A stretch of DNA of 64,000 nt from a bacterium (GTDB lineage: Bacteria; Cyanobacteriota; Vampirovibrionia; Gastranaerophilales; Gastranaerophilaceae), in contig JAFUXT010000020.1 of assembly GCA_017470815.1 (NCBI GenBank), forward strand, positions 1-64,000, given 5' to 3'. Every line of letters starts with the position of its first letter. Position 1 is the stretch's first letter. The notes under the pieces are model-generated. The model was not told where the DNA came from. It worked only from the letters and a program-made list of their open reading frames with translations, and did no database searches. The position numbers were made by a program, and so were the translations under genes. Below are positions 25,156-35,308 of the stretch, piece after piece.

Positions 25156-26307
25156 TTACTTTGCTAATTCTCTGATTACTGTTGCTACACCTTTGCCGAG
25201 TTCAAACTTGTAGCCTAATTTGTATAATGTTGCTTCTAATGCGCCGACTGCAGAGATTAAATCTCTGTCACAGACAAAACCTAATGTTCCCATTCTGAAA
25301 ATTTTGTCTTTTAATGCGTTTTGACCGTTTGCAACTACTATATCAAAATCTTTTGTAATTGTTGAACGAATATCAGGAACGCTTATACCTTCAGGCGGAT
25401 AAATTGAAGTAATCGAATGACTTGCGCATTTATCTTCTTTTACAACAAGTTCTAACCCTATTGCTCTGATGGCACTTCTTAAAGCATTGCAATGACGGGC
25501 ATGGCGGGCATTCATATTTTCAATTCCTTCTTCTTTAATCATTTCAAGTGCTTTATCCAATCCTACAAAAAGATTTACTGCCGGAGTGAATGGTGTTGAA
25601 TTTGCCTGTGTAGATTTTCTGTATGCCGCCCAATCCCAATAGAATGACGGATGTTTGCATTGTTCGTAAACTTTCCACGCTCTTTCATTTGCGACTAAAA
25701 AAGCAAGCCCCGGCGGAATCATAAATCCTTTTTGAGAACCGGAAACCAAAACATCAATGCCCCATTCATCAGGCTTACATTCCATTGCACAAACTGATGT
25801 AACGCCGTCAACAACCGATAATGCGCCATGCTCTCTGATTATTGAACAAAGTGTTTTAATATCGTTTGCCGCACCTGTTGAAGTTTCGCTATGAGTTAAA
25901 GTTACGATTTTAATTTCCTTATTAACATCTTGTGCCAAGCGAGCGCGCAAAACTTCAGGGTCAATAACTTCTCCTGTTTCAACTTCTATTTTTTCAACAT
26001 CTGCACCGCGGCTTTGTGCAATTTTTGCCCAGCGGTTACCAAAGTTACCCAATACTAAAGATAAAACTTTGTCCCCTTCATTGATAAGGTTTTCGAGTGC
26101 GGCACACATTGCGCCTGTTCCTGATGAAGTATAAACAAATACATCATTTTTTGTTTGGAAAACATATTTCAAATTTGCGTAAACTCTTTCCAATATTTTT
26201 GAAAATTCGCTGCTTCTGTGCCCTATCGGGTGTTTTGCAATCTCTAACATTACGCTTTCCGGTACAGGTGTCGGTCCCGGTATCATTAAAAAAGTTTTAT
26301 CTTTCAT
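25156..26307 (-). CDS. Class V PLP aminotransferase, probable phosphoserine/serine aminotransferase
   Basis: The 383-residue cytoplasmic enzyme belongs to the alanine-glyoxylate/serine-pyruvate aminotransferase group: MIPGPTPVPESV near the start, the YTSSGTGAM phosphate-binding loop, and VSGSQKGFMIPPG, which holds the PLP lysine. No classical SerC is seen in the window, and this gene heads an operon with serA and lies near serB. It is therefore likely to convert 3-phosphohydroxypyruvate to phosphoserine, as proposed for related AGT-like enzymes in some other lineages. A serine-glyoxylate reaction is the alternative. GGGGAG precedes the start and a good promoter lies at 26344-26372. Confidence 0.88.
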   Translation of the reverse strand: MKDKTFLMIPGPTPVPESVMLEIAKHPIGHRSSEFSKILERVYANLKYVFQTKNDVFVYTSSGTGAMCAALENLINEGDKVLSLVLGNFGNRWAKIAQSRGADVEKIEVETGEVIDPEVLRARLAQDVNKEIKIVTLTHSETSTGAANDIKTLCSIIREHGALSVVDGVTSVCAMECKPDEWGIDVLVSGSQKGFMIPPGLAFLVANERAWKVYEQCKHPSFYWDWAAYRKSTQANSTPFTPAVNLFVGLDKALEMIKEEGIENMNARHARHCNALRSAIRAIGLELVVKEDKCASHSITSIYPPEGISVPDIRSTITKDFDIVVANGQNALKDKIFRMGTLGFVCDRDLISAVGALEATLYKLGYKFELGKGVATVIRELAK

Positions 26308-26343
26308 TTACACATCTCCCCTTTAAACTAAAACTCTGTGTTT

Positions 26344-26372
26344 ATTTTATCATGCTTTGCGAGGACATTCAA
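26344..26372 (-). promoter_or_regulatory. Promoter of the serine biosynthesis operon
   Basis: On the reverse strand TTGAAT (26367-26372) and TAAAAT (26344-26349) are 17 bp apart. The -10 box is preceded by TGA. It leaves a leader of about 30 bases with an AAAGGGGAG ribosome-binding site. Confidence 0.55.
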
Positions 26373-26424
26373 TAAAAATAATAAATAATTGTAATATCCT
26401 TTAATCCATGATAAACTTCAATTT

Positions 26425-27057
26425 ATGAAAGAAGAAGCAAAATATACTCCGGCTGAAGAATTTGCCAATGCCTTTACACATTCTATCGGGGCATTGTTTT
26501 CCATCTATGCAATAGTTATGCTTGCTGTAAGTTCGCATAACGCAATAGAGGTTGCTTCAACTGCAATATTTGGCTCAACATTATTTATTTTGTTTCAGTC
26601 ATCGGCACTATATCATGCGATGGTTAATCAGACTGCCAAAAAAGTTTTTCAAAGAATTGACCATAGCGCAATATTTATGCTGATTGCAGGTACTTACACT
26701 CCGATATTGCTTCTTGTTGTTCCTTTTCCGTTATCGGTTGCTCTGCTTGCAATGACTTGGTATCTGGCGGTAACAGGGATTATTTATTCCTGTTTAACAC
26801 TAAAATTTAAGTATCTTTCGACAGGTTTGTATCTTGTAATGGGTTGGTTGTCATTATTTTTGGCATATTCAATTTGGACAAACACAAGCCATAGTGCTTT
26901 TTGGTGGCTTTTAGGCGGAGGACTCGGGTATTCTGTCGGATGTGTTTTTTATTTATTAAAGAAGAAATTTATGCACAGCATTTGGCATCTTTTTGTAATC
27001 GCAGGCGCAGTCGCACACTACATTGCTATTATGGAAATTTTAAAAGTCGCAAAATAG
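26425..27057 (+). CDS. trhA: Hemolysin III / TrhA family membrane protein
   Basis: The 210-residue protein has seven predicted helices and the conserved PAQR-like residues: EEFANAFTHSIGALF at the N-terminus, FQSSALYH with RIDHSAIFMLIAGTYTP, and a C-terminal SIWHLFVIAGAVAHYIAI. The conserved His residues would form a metal site. In E. coli TrhA has been linked to membrane energetics; hemolytic activity is not established for most members. It is a single gene. Its stop is one base from the stop of the convergent restriction gene. Confidence 0.93.
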   Translation: MKEEAKYTPAEEFANAFTHSIGALFSIYAIVMLAVSSHNAIEVASTAIFGSTLFILFQSSALYHAMVNQTAKKVFQRIDHSAIFMLIAGTYTPILLLVVPFPLSVALLAMTWYLAVTGIIYSCLTLKFKYLSTGLYLVMGWLSLFLAYSIWTNTSHSAFWWLLGGGLGYSVGCVFYLLKKKFMHSIWHLFVIAGAVAHYIAIMEILKVAK

Positions 27058-27058
27058 G

Positions 27059-28168
27059 TTAAGGGAAATAATATTTTTGGGTTTCTTTATATTTTAAATT
27101 CTTAAAAAACATTTTTCCTGCAATAGTCGGATTAAGTTGTTCAACATTTTTAATGTCAAATGTAATTCGATTGTCTTTTTCCGAACAATGCTTTAAATAC
27201 ACGAAAAATAACGGATTGATTTTATAGCCTGATATTTTTCCGTTTCCCCCTCGTTCCTTTCTTGTTGCTAAATTATTAATGGGGATTGTAACTTTGTCAT
27301 TGTCAAATATTGCCCCCATTTCTTTTAGAAAATTCTTAAGTGCAACAGGTGTCCAGACTTTATAATGATTTCTTCCTGCAGGTCGTATTTCTCCTTCTAT
27401 ATCAGCCCAAAGTGAAATTTGATTTGCTGGAAGCATTACCAAATATCCGTTTTTATCTTCGGTACAAATCACATCTGCGTATTTTTTAGTGTAATTATGC
27501 GATATTGCAATATCAATACTTTCTTTAGTGAAATTGTGAACATTATTACCCATAACATCAAAGAAATTCAGTCCTGTTTGCTCTTTTAACATTTCTTTAA
27601 ACTGAGGATATTTTTCCAAAAAATCTTTTGTAATTCTTAAATTTCCATCTTCCATATATTTTGGTAAATCAGGCTCGCTTGTTTTTGCCCCCGGTTCTTT
27701 AAATTCAATCGTATAAATGTTTAAATCTAATACCGTAATCAATGCACTGTCAATTCCGTTGCAACCGCCAGCCTGAATTAAAATTCGACTTTTGTTATTA
27801 TTTGAATAAGCATATCTTGGGAATAAATGATAGGATTTTAGTAAACTTAAAATGTCATCAGGTAAAAAAGAATCATTTGTTGTGCAATTTACAAACTCTT
27901 TTAAATCAAGCATATTTGCGAAAGTTTGAGCATAAACACATTCACTAAAAACTGCAGATTGAATATTGTTTCCGTTTTCATAACTTTTTAAAATTTGATG
28001 AGCAAGGGCAGGGCATTTAGATTCAATATTTTTTATATCAATAACTCCTTTAGATGTAGCCATTTTCCATAATTTAGAGCGCTCTTTTTTATCAAAAATT
28101 ACTTTAGTGGGAGTTATAGAATAAAATTCTTCCATTATTTCTTTTTGTAATTTACTTAAAGGAATCAT
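27059..28168 (-). CDS. Predicted type II restriction endonuclease (PD-(D/E)XK)
   Basis: The 369-residue protein is encoded directly after a DNA adenine methyltransferase, with an ATGA overlap and a GGAGGTGA ribosome-binding site, the usual layout of a type II system. A plausible PD-(D/E)XK core is GIDSALITVLD...YTIEFKE, with Asp140, Glu155 and Lys157. The rest of the protein is unfamiliar and the cut site cannot be predicted. Its function is inferred mainly from the partner gene. Its 3' end abuts the trhA stop with one base between. Confidence 0.78.
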   Translation of the reverse strand: MIPLSKLQKEIMEEFYSITPTKVIFDKKERSKLWKMATSKGVIDIKNIESKCPALAHQILKSYENGNNIQSAVFSECVYAQTFANMLDLKEFVNCTTNDSFLPDDILSLLKSYHLFPRYAYSNNNKSRILIQAGGCNGIDSALITVLDLNIYTIEFKEPGAKTSEPDLPKYMEDGNLRITKDFLEKYPQFKEMLKEQTGLNFFDVMGNNVHNFTKESIDIAISHNYTKKYADVICTEDKNGYLVMLPANQISLWADIEGEIRPAGRNHYKVWTPVALKNFLKEMGAIFDNDKVTIPINNLATRKERGGNGKISGYKINPLFFVYLKHCSEKDNRITFDIKNVEQLNPTIAGKMFFKNLKYKETQKYYFP

Positions 28169-29754
28169 ACATTCACCTCCAAAGCCATGTTTGAATGTAC
28201 TAAATCCAATATTTTCTCATCCTCATTTATATTTAATATTTTAAATATTCTTTTATTGATTTTATCCCTGTACTGTCGTGGAAATTTGATATTTTCCTGC
28301 GTGCCCACATTATTTTTTTTGATTATGAATTTCTCCGCATTGAGAATCATTTCATTTGTAATATTGTCAAAGAAAATATAATCTTCTTCTGTTAAAAGAT
28401 CAAAAAATACGGGCATACATAATAAAAGATTTTTTGGGTATGTAATACCGCCGTCATAAATTCTCCAATGCCAATAGGCAAAAGATGAATTTATAAGGCA
28501 ATAAATGAAATTAAATATTTTTTTATCTTCAAAATTTAATGTAATTTGACCGCTTCGATTCATTTTTTTATCAGAAGCCGTTGTGTAATATCTGCAAGTA
28601 TTTGGCATTGATATAACATATTTGCCATCCGATTTTATGTAGTCTGATAATATTTTTCCATTACTTAAATTTTTCCATTTTTCAAAAATTTCGTTTAATT
28701 CTTTATGGCATTTAAAAAACATAGAATTATTTTTATCGACAATTTGAAAGGTCGGATTTATAAAGTTTTCTAATGCAGAGCATGTGAGTAAATTTTTTCT
28801 TTCTGTTTGTTTAAACCTGATAAGTGGTGAAAACTGAAAACCTTTGTTATTATTTTTTTGTAATACAGTAATTGCGGCTCTGACTGAATTTGAGGTATTT
28901 GAATTAAATATTCCATGCTTTCTTCCGTTAAAAATATTACCGGGGACATTATCAAAAGACACAACAAATCCGCAATATTCGCTCATTATTTGTCTTAAAG
29001 AATAAAATTTTCCGCCGGATATGAAACTAAATGGGGATATTGTAACAGCACTTTTGCATTGTTTAAATATTTTAGCCATAAAAGATGCGTAGTATTCCAT
29101 AGTATCTTTTATAACTGAGGAACTTTCCCATTTATCCGAAATTTGTTTTATTTTTGCATAAGGCGGATTAGATATTACTTTGCTATTTTGAGGTAATGTC
29201 ACTGACTTATCTAAAAAATCGCATAAAACAATATTTAATTTTGAAACTATATCAAAACCGTATTTCATGCCAATAGCGGTTTTGCATATATTAAGAGCCG
29301 TTTTGTCATTGTCATATAAATAAATATTCCCATTTGAAATAAGGTCTTTTGCCTTTTCAATACCAATAAAATCTAAATAGGATAAGATAAGGTTTCCTGT
29401 TCCGCAACCGACATCACATATATTATCCCCTTCGGTTTGGGATAGCCATTCGGACATAACTCTTGCTACATCTTCAGGAGTATAATATTGTCCGCTATTC
29501 TTTTTAGAAATTTTATCGTCGGTAGAAAGTCCTATTTCATATAATTCACCCAAATTTCCAACGGATAATATTTCCGGAAGATTATCCGGATTATTTTTTA
29601 TAAATTGGCAAATGTTATTCCAAGTTTCGTCCAATCCTTTTGATTTAATATCATTTATATAAATGTCTAATGTATAATACTGCAACTTACTGTTATAATT
29701 TTCAGAAGTTATAACATCAAATATATTCAATTGTTCATTTGCTATATTTAGCAT
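28165..29754 (-). CDS. N6-adenine DNA methyltransferase of a second type II R-M system
   Basis: The 529-residue enzyme has SGQYYTP (87-93) as in gamma-type adenine methyltransferases, SAM motif I ICDVGCGTGN (112-121) and the catalytic motif ISNPPYAKI with NPPY at 196-199. The C-terminal half (about 330-520) should hold target recognition. It methylates adenine in an unknown site to protect the host. It overlaps the nuclease gene by four bases and is probably transcribed first, which lets methylation precede cleavage. No SD is obvious at its start. Confidence 0.92.
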   Translation of the reverse strand: MLNIANEQLNIFDVITSENYNSKLQYYTLDIYINDIKSKGLDETWNNICQFIKNNPDNLPEILSVGNLGELYEIGLSTDDKISKKNSGQYYTPEDVARVMSEWLSQTEGDNICDVGCGTGNLILSYLDFIGIEKAKDLISNGNIYLYDNDKTALNICKTAIGMKYGFDIVSKLNIVLCDFLDKSVTLPQNSKVISNPPYAKIKQISDKWESSSVIKDTMEYYASFMAKIFKQCKSAVTISPFSFISGGKFYSLRQIMSEYCGFVVSFDNVPGNIFNGRKHGIFNSNTSNSVRAAITVLQKNNNKGFQFSPLIRFKQTERKNLLTCSALENFINPTFQIVDKNNSMFFKCHKELNEIFEKWKNLSNGKILSDYIKSDGKYVISMPNTCRYYTTASDKKMNRSGQITLNFEDKKIFNFIYCLINSSFAYWHWRIYDGGITYPKNLLLCMPVFFDLLTEEDYIFFDNITNEMILNAEKFIIKKNNVGTQENIKFPRQYRDKINKRIFKILNINEDEKILDLVHSNMALEVNV

Positions 29755-29823
29755 TTGATATTATCCCTCCAGCCTGACACAATTATATCACATATTTGTT
29801 ATTGTCATTGACGAAATTTGTGC

Positions 29824-32800
29824 TTAATCCTCTTTTTTAAACAAATGTTTTAATTTGTATTTGATTGTTTTCTTTTCTGCTTCGAGGGCGGCTTGCTGCG
29901 CTTCTTCATAAGCTTTGCGCTCTGCAATTACTTCTTCAATTGTTGTTGCAGTACTTCCCTCAATTTGTTCAGGAATCGAATCTACAAAGTTCTGCGCATT
30001 TTCAACCTCCGCTTTCGTCGCAAGCCACTTAAATGATTTGATAAGTTTCAATGGTTTTGCCACATCCCCTCTTACCCCAAGTTGAAATTTTGTTGCCGAA
30101 TTATCAACATATTTGTTTGAAAATTGAGGCATAACATTGTATTCATTTTCAGGAACGGTTTCACAGAAAAGCGAAAATGCTTTTGCCGTAACAACATTCA
30201 TACTTGCCGCACTGTTTACCAAATTTACAGGGTTAATTGCGTTCAATGGTCCTAAAAGATTTGAAATTATTGAGGTAATTTTTACCCTAACCTTCATATC
30301 CGCATAATTTTTGATAACATCAAATTTGCCTAAAATATGCAAATTCATTACATTTCCTTCTGAAGTTATATGTTTTATGTCGCAAACTCCGTCTTTTAAG
30401 AACAGTTGCCCTTTGAGTTTTGCAAAATGTGCGGTGTCAATGGTCGAAATTTTATTTATAATCCCGCCCAAAGCAGTCTGGAAGAACTGTGATTCCCTGA
30501 TATTTTCAGCCAAAATCATATTTTCTAATTTGCCAAACGGCCCAAATTGTCCGTCTTTTGCTTCAAAATTAATTTCTCCATTAATACCTTTAATCTGTTC
30601 TGCCTGAGTTTTTGCATTACCGTTTATGCCGAGTTTTGCAGTAAAACTTGCTGTGCCTGACAATGCATCTTTCATTCCCGACGAATCAAGTAATGCTTTT
30701 TCAATATTAATATTTTGTCCTGCAAGATCAACATTTATAAGTGTTTTTATCAAATCAACATCAACCTTACCGTTAACCTGACCTTTAAAAATGTTTGTTG
30801 CAAGGTTATTAAGGTTTAAGATATTATGTCTTAATAACATTTGAGCCGTAGTGTTTGTCAATTCAATGTTGCCTGTAACAATTTTTCTGAAATCAATTCG
30901 TCCGTCAGGAATGACTACAGGAATATTCGCATTTGCACCTGCACCTGCCTTGGCTGTATTTTTTTGTGCAGGCATGTGACGGTTCAAAGAATCCAAAACG
31001 GATGTTAAATCATCAACATTTACAAGTTTTGAATTTACTCTAAAATTATCTATTTCAATATTTTGTTGAGGTTCAAGTGAATATCTGCCTGATGCGCTGA
31101 TATCAGAATTTTTGAGCATTAAATCTTTCATATTGAAAGACAATTCACGCCCTCCGATTTTAATATTGAAATTATCAAGTGCAGTCTGAATTTCAGGAAT
31201 AATTAAATTATTTATGTTAATATCACCTCTGATAAGCGGTTTAATCATCCCCCCAAATGCAAATATTCTTGATTTTTGTAATGTAAATTTTGAGCGAGGG
31301 AAAAGATATATTTTACCGACCAAATCTCTATCTATATCAAATTTCATAAGATTTATACGATCGTTTTCAAGGGTTCCGTCAAGATCAAAAACTTTACCCA
31401 AAGCGACTTGTTTATTGCCCTCTGCATCTGTTGAAACACTTCTTGTAAATAAACCCGTATTTTTAATTTTTATCCTGTTTGGCTTGAATACTACTGTAGC
31501 CTGAAGTGAAGTATTTTTACCCTGAAGTTCATCAAAATCAACAGGGGTTATATAATAACCGGAACTCCCGAGAGCCTGTGCGAAAAGAGTTTTCTTTCTA
31601 AAATCGCCGTTAAATCCAAGTTCAACAGGCAATTTACCTTTTGCATTAAGGTACGGTCTTAAATCGTTTCCGATAAATTTGATTAAATCAGATGTATCAA
31701 CCGATCCCTTTGCATTAAAATCAATATTTTGCATCAATTCGTAATCTGTTATTTGTCCTGAATATTTTATTACCGAATTGTTATTAAATAATAAATCATT
31801 TTTTGCGATAACTATATTTTTATCTGCAATTTTTATCCCTAATTTTGGAACAGAAATTACCGAGGATGTCTTCGGGAAAACAAATTTGAAATCTCTGTTA
31901 TTGATATTTCCTTTAAAATCCTGAGTTTTTGAATCGTAATTAAATGAAGAATTTAATTCTCCATTTTTGATGTCAAAAGTATTTTTTCTATCTCCAAAAT
32001 CAAAATTATTCAGTTTTAAATCGGCTTTTGCAACGGCTTCTTTCATTTTACCTTTAATATTGAAGGATGAAGATAAATAGCCTGATTTCAAATTGAAAGA
32101 ATTTCTGAGGTTTTTAGGTGCAAAAGCATTGAAAAGTTTTGAAAGCGGAATTGCTTTTGTTTCAATATCAACATTTGTATAAGATTTTTCATCTATTGCA
32201 CCGCTGATTTTAACCGGTGAAGTTTCAACAAACAACCCTGAATCAACGATATTTAAGATGTTATTATCAAGTATGATATTTAGGTTTACATCCGAAAGAA
32301 CTTTATTAATCTCTCTCACAGAAAGAGAGCCGTTTTTAATATTAATAAAACCATTAGATTTTAATTTTCTGAAATTGGTTTTAATGTAACAGTCAGCAAG
32401 CAAAGTGCCTGATGCTTTGTACTGATAGAGTTCATTCGGAATTTGCAGAGAATCCAAAAATGCTTTGCCCAAATCCAAAAGGTTTTGGAATTTTATATCC
32501 GCTGTTTTTATATTCATATCAATACTCGGGTGTTTTGAATAGAATACCCTGCCCAAAAGTTTAATATTCTCGTCTTTTGTTGTGTAAATATTGGCATCAA
32601 TATCGGCATCATAGCCAAATGTTTTTATTCTGAAATAACTTTTCGGCAGTTGGATATGAGAAAGTCTTAATGTTAAATCTTCAACATTAAAGTGTCCAAA
32701 TGAAATCAGTCCGCCTTTTTTGGCTTTGCGGATTTTGATTTTTGTATCTATGTTTGCTTTTAAATCGTAATTTTGGTATGTCTTAACAGGGTTCACAAAC

Positions 32801-33555
32801 GGAATATCAATTTTTTCCGCTGGGTCATCTTCTTCATCAAGTTCAGGAGAAGGCGGAGGTAAGAATGTATCAAAATCAATGTTCATTGAAACATTTTTAT
32901 TTTTATCGCTGTATAAATCGGCTATTGTTTTTACTCTGATATGTTTGCGGTCAAAGTAACCAAAAATGAGTTCATCGCCGTGCAAATCAAGATAATGGTT
33001 TGTTCCCAAATCAGTAACCAAAACTTTGTAATTATGCAATCTGACATTTGGTATAATAATTTTTATCCACTCAGGGTTAAACTGAAAGCCTTCTTTTTCT
33101 TCCACAACAGGCTTTTGACCAAATGTTGCTTCTTTTCGGGTATTCAGAATATCTTCAATATGTTTAACTATTTTGTATTCTTCGCCGTTTTTTAGAATCT
33201 CAACATTTATCAATGGATTTTGAACATCAATTGCTGATACTCTTACGGTTAAAAATAACAGATGCGGTAAAGAAACACTTGCTTTAATTTTATCTGAAGA
33301 AAATATTGTTGTTTTGTCAGGTAATTTTACAGTAACATCATCAGCCTTAAAACCGACACCTAAAATCGGAGTAGTAATGAGTTCTTCGTTTTTATAATCA
33401 ATATCAAGATTTGCCTGTTCTTTTACAATTTGTCTTATCTGTTCTTTATATTGTGTAATATCAACGACTCTTGGCACTACAAAAAGAAAACTTATATATA
33501 ATGCGACTAAAATTACGCCTAAAATTATCCCTGTTATTTTTAAAAATTTACTCAT
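29824..33555 (-). CDS. AsmA-like (bridge-type) envelope protein
   Basis: The 1243-residue protein has an N-terminal signal anchor (FLKITGIILGVILVALYISFLFVV, cut here to its core residues 4-24) followed by a very long beta-rich region typical of the AsmA/TamB/DUF748 group: repeated short strands, VDITQYKEQI just after the helix, and a C-terminal AsmA-like block (about 960-1130; GTASFTAKLGINGNAKTQAE and LKGQLFLKDGVCDI). These proteins are thought to move phospholipids between inner and outer membranes. The last 60 residues form a charged, helical cytoplasmic-like tail rich in Glu and Lys. It lies downstream of the LicD operon and supports a diderm envelope. Confidence 0.85.
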   Translation of the reverse strand: MSKFLKITGIILGVILVALYISFLFVVPRVVDITQYKEQIRQIVKEQANLDIDYKNEELITTPILGVGFKADDVTVKLPDKTTIFSSDKIKASVSLPHLLFLTVRVSAIDVQNPLINVEILKNGEEYKIVKHIEDILNTRKEATFGQKPVVEEKEGFQFNPEWIKIIIPNVRLHNYKVLVTDLGTNHYLDLHGDELIFGYFDRKHIRVKTIADLYSDKNKNVSMNIDFDTFLPPPSPELDEEDDPAEKIDIPFVNPVKTYQNYDLKANIDTKIKIRKAKKGGLISFGHFNVEDLTLRLSHIQLPKSYFRIKTFGYDADIDANIYTTKDENIKLLGRVFYSKHPSIDMNIKTADIKFQNLLDLGKAFLDSLQIPNELYQYKASGTLLADCYIKTNFRKLKSNGFINIKNGSLSVREINKVLSDVNLNIILDNNILNIVDSGLFVETSPVKISGAIDEKSYTNVDIETKAIPLSKLFNAFAPKNLRNSFNLKSGYLSSSFNIKGKMKEAVAKADLKLNNFDFGDRKNTFDIKNGELNSSFNYDSKTQDFKGNINNRDFKFVFPKTSSVISVPKLGIKIADKNIVIAKNDLLFNNNSVIKYSGQITDYELMQNIDFNAKGSVDTSDLIKFIGNDLRPYLNAKGKLPVELGFNGDFRKKTLFAQALGSSGYYITPVDFDELQGKNTSLQATVVFKPNRIKIKNTGLFTRSVSTDAEGNKQVALGKVFDLDGTLENDRINLMKFDIDRDLVGKIYLFPRSKFTLQKSRIFAFGGMIKPLIRGDININNLIIPEIQTALDNFNIKIGGRELSFNMKDLMLKNSDISASGRYSLEPQQNIEIDNFRVNSKLVNVDDLTSVLDSLNRHMPAQKNTAKAGAGANANIPVVIPDGRIDFRKIVTGNIELTNTTAQMLLRHNILNLNNLATNIFKGQVNGKVDVDLIKTLINVDLAGQNINIEKALLDSSGMKDALSGTASFTAKLGINGNAKTQAEQIKGINGEINFEAKDGQFGPFGKLENMILAENIRESQFFQTALGGIINKISTIDTAHFAKLKGQLFLKDGVCDIKHITSEGNVMNLHILGKFDVIKNYADMKVRVKITSIISNLLGPLNAINPVNLVNSAASMNVVTAKAFSLFCETVPENEYNVMPQFSNKYVDNSATKFQLGVRGDVAKPLKLIKSFKWLATKAEVENAQNFVDSIPEQIEGSTATTIEEVIAERKAYEEAQQAALEAEKKTIKYKLKHLFKKED

Positions 33556-33663
33556 AATATCCCTTCTTATCTGTTAATTATGAATAAATTAAAGCAAAAA
33601 AATATTGAAATAACAACTGATAATAAGAATTATTATATGTTGGTGCTAAATAATATTGAACTG

Positions 33664-33954
33664 TTACTGTGTAACAAGAATTTTATCTTGGTTCTTGCTG
33701 TTTAATATATTCATATCGACATCAGAGAATGTGAATTCAACTGTCTTTGGTGGCAACGAATTGATAAGTTCTCTAACAAGTTCACTATACTCAGAGTTTA
33801 CTACAAGAATAACAAAATCAATTTCACTTATTCCGTCAAAAATATCCAGAGTCCTCTCAAGAATTGTTTTTCTTGATATTTTAATGAATTGCTTAGGCAA
33901 ATTACCACCAAATCTTTTCCCTGATGAAGCTAATATTATTGCGTATGTTTTCAT
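33664..33954 (-). pseudogene. Truncated IspD/TarI-type cytidylyltransferase, N-terminal remnant
   Basis: The 96-residue ORF starts like a cytidylyltransferase: AIILASSGKRFGGNLPKQF matches the nucleotide-binding start of the full-length neighbour ([20 protein letters not shown]), and KTILERTLDIF matches [11 protein letters not shown]. After about residue 60 the similarity ends and the protein stops, where an active enzyme needs about 230 residues including the ARPF region. It starts four bases after the bifunctional gene, so it looks like a partial tandem duplicate left behind. Whether the short product has a role is unknown. Confidence 0.75.
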
Positions 33955-33958
33955 AGAT

Positions 33959-35308
33959 TTATCTTCTTACGTCAACGACCTGACCTGTTAAATTAGATAA
34001 TAGTACACTTAAAGATATTTTTGCAGCTTTTTGGGGTGATAACAACGATTCTTTCGGTTCCTTGCCGAAAGCTTTGAATCTCATAGGTGTAGCAGTTCTT
34101 TCAGGATTTATTACATTAATTCTTATCCCATCATTTTCAAGTTCTTCTGCCAAAGCCTGTGCAAGATTTACTATACCGGCTTTTGTTGATGAATACGTAG
34201 AATAAAGACTGCGCCCCCTTGTATATGAACTTGAAGCGTACAATTGCATAGCACCTTTTGTTTCTTTTAAATATGGGATTGATGCTTTTGCAACATTGAT
34301 TGAGCCCATGTAATTTATACTTATATCATTGCGAATATCATCAATATCTCTTTCAACAAGTTTACCCATGCAAAGAATACCTGCGGTATTTACTACATAA
34401 TCTATTTTTCCTGCTTGCTGATATACGTTCTGAAGAAAATTTTTTACAGCATCAAAATCTGTTATATCACAACCCGTACTTTTTGATGCGATATACACTC
34501 TTGCACCGTTTTGTGCAGCAAGTTCCGCACTACACTTACCTATGCCACTTGTTCCTCCAAAAATTACTATTACTTTGCCTTTCAAATTGTCAAGACTCTC
34601 TACATCAGGACATTCATGGCTTCTAACCTGAAATAACCTGTCTGCCATAAAAATATCTTCAGGATAGGTTATTTTAATATTTTCCCCCGAACCCTCTACA
34701 ACATAAACATTTCCCAAGCCATATTTTACAATCAGACCGCAATCATCCGTAAAATTAGTATCATTTTTTGAAAGTTCGTGCGCCTTTTTTATTACTGATA
34801 ACTTGAAACATTGAGGCGTTTGTCCTCGTTTTAAATATTTACGCTCCGGAATACTTTCAATTAAATTATCTTTAACCTTAATAATTGTGTCAGCAGAAGG
34901 AATTGCCACATCAACCGCATTATAAGTCTTTAATGCCTCAATGCAATTTTGTATAATTTTTTGACTTAAAAACGGTCTGGCGCAATCATGAATAATAACA
35001 TTTGCTTCTTCATCTTCAATAGAACTTATACCGATATAAGAACTCTCTTTTCTTGTTGCACCGCCATTTAACAATTTTACGATTTTTTTGAAATTATTTT
35101 TTAATAAAATTTCTTCAGCAAAATGTCTGTATTCAGGCGTAATAACTATAATTACATTATCTATGTACTTTGATTTTTCAAAAATTTCTATTGTATGCTC
35201 AAAAACTGTTTTTCCTGCAATTTTAACAAATTGTTTAGGAACATCTGCACCGTATCTGTTCCCTGTTCCTGATGCAAGTATTATTCCGTAATTTTTGAGT
35301 TTATTCAT
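33959..35308 (-). CDS. Bifunctional cytidylyltransferase / SDR reductase (Bcs1-like, CDP-ribitol synthesis)
   Basis: The 449-residue fusion has an N-terminal IspD/TarI-type domain ([18 protein letters not shown] at 10-27; HDCARPF near 107) and a C-terminal short-chain reductase ([17 protein letters not shown] near 250; [10 protein letters not shown] with the catalytic Tyr and Lys). This is the arrangement of Haemophilus Bcs1, which reduces ribulose 5-phosphate and makes CDP-ribitol for capsule. By that analogy it would supply CDP-ribitol or a similar alditol for the LicD proteins encoded just upstream. It overlaps the preceding licD stop by eight bases. Since IspD is also needed for isoprenoids, a dual role cannot be ruled out. 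Confidence 0.87.
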   Translation of the reverse strand: MNKLKNYGIILASGTGNRYGADVPKQFVKIAGKTVFEHTIEIFEKSKYIDNVIIVITPEYRHFAEEILLKNNFKKIVKLLNGGATRKESSYIGISSIEDEEANVIIHDCARPFLSQKIIQNCIEALKTYNAVDVAIPSADTIIKVKDNLIESIPERKYLKRGQTPQCFKLSVIKKAHELSKNDTNFTDDCGLIVKYGLGNVYVVEGSGENIKITYPEDIFMADRLFQVRSHECPDVESLDNLKGKVIVIFGGTSGIGKCSAELAAQNGARVYIASKSTGCDITDFDAVKNFLQNVYQQAGKIDYVVNTAGILCMGKLVERDIDDIRNDISINYMGSINVAKASIPYLKETKGAMQLYASSSYTRGRSLYSTYSSTKAGIVNLAQALAEELENDGIRINVINPERTATPMRFKAFGKEPKESLLSPQKAAKISLSVLLSNLTGQVVDVRR

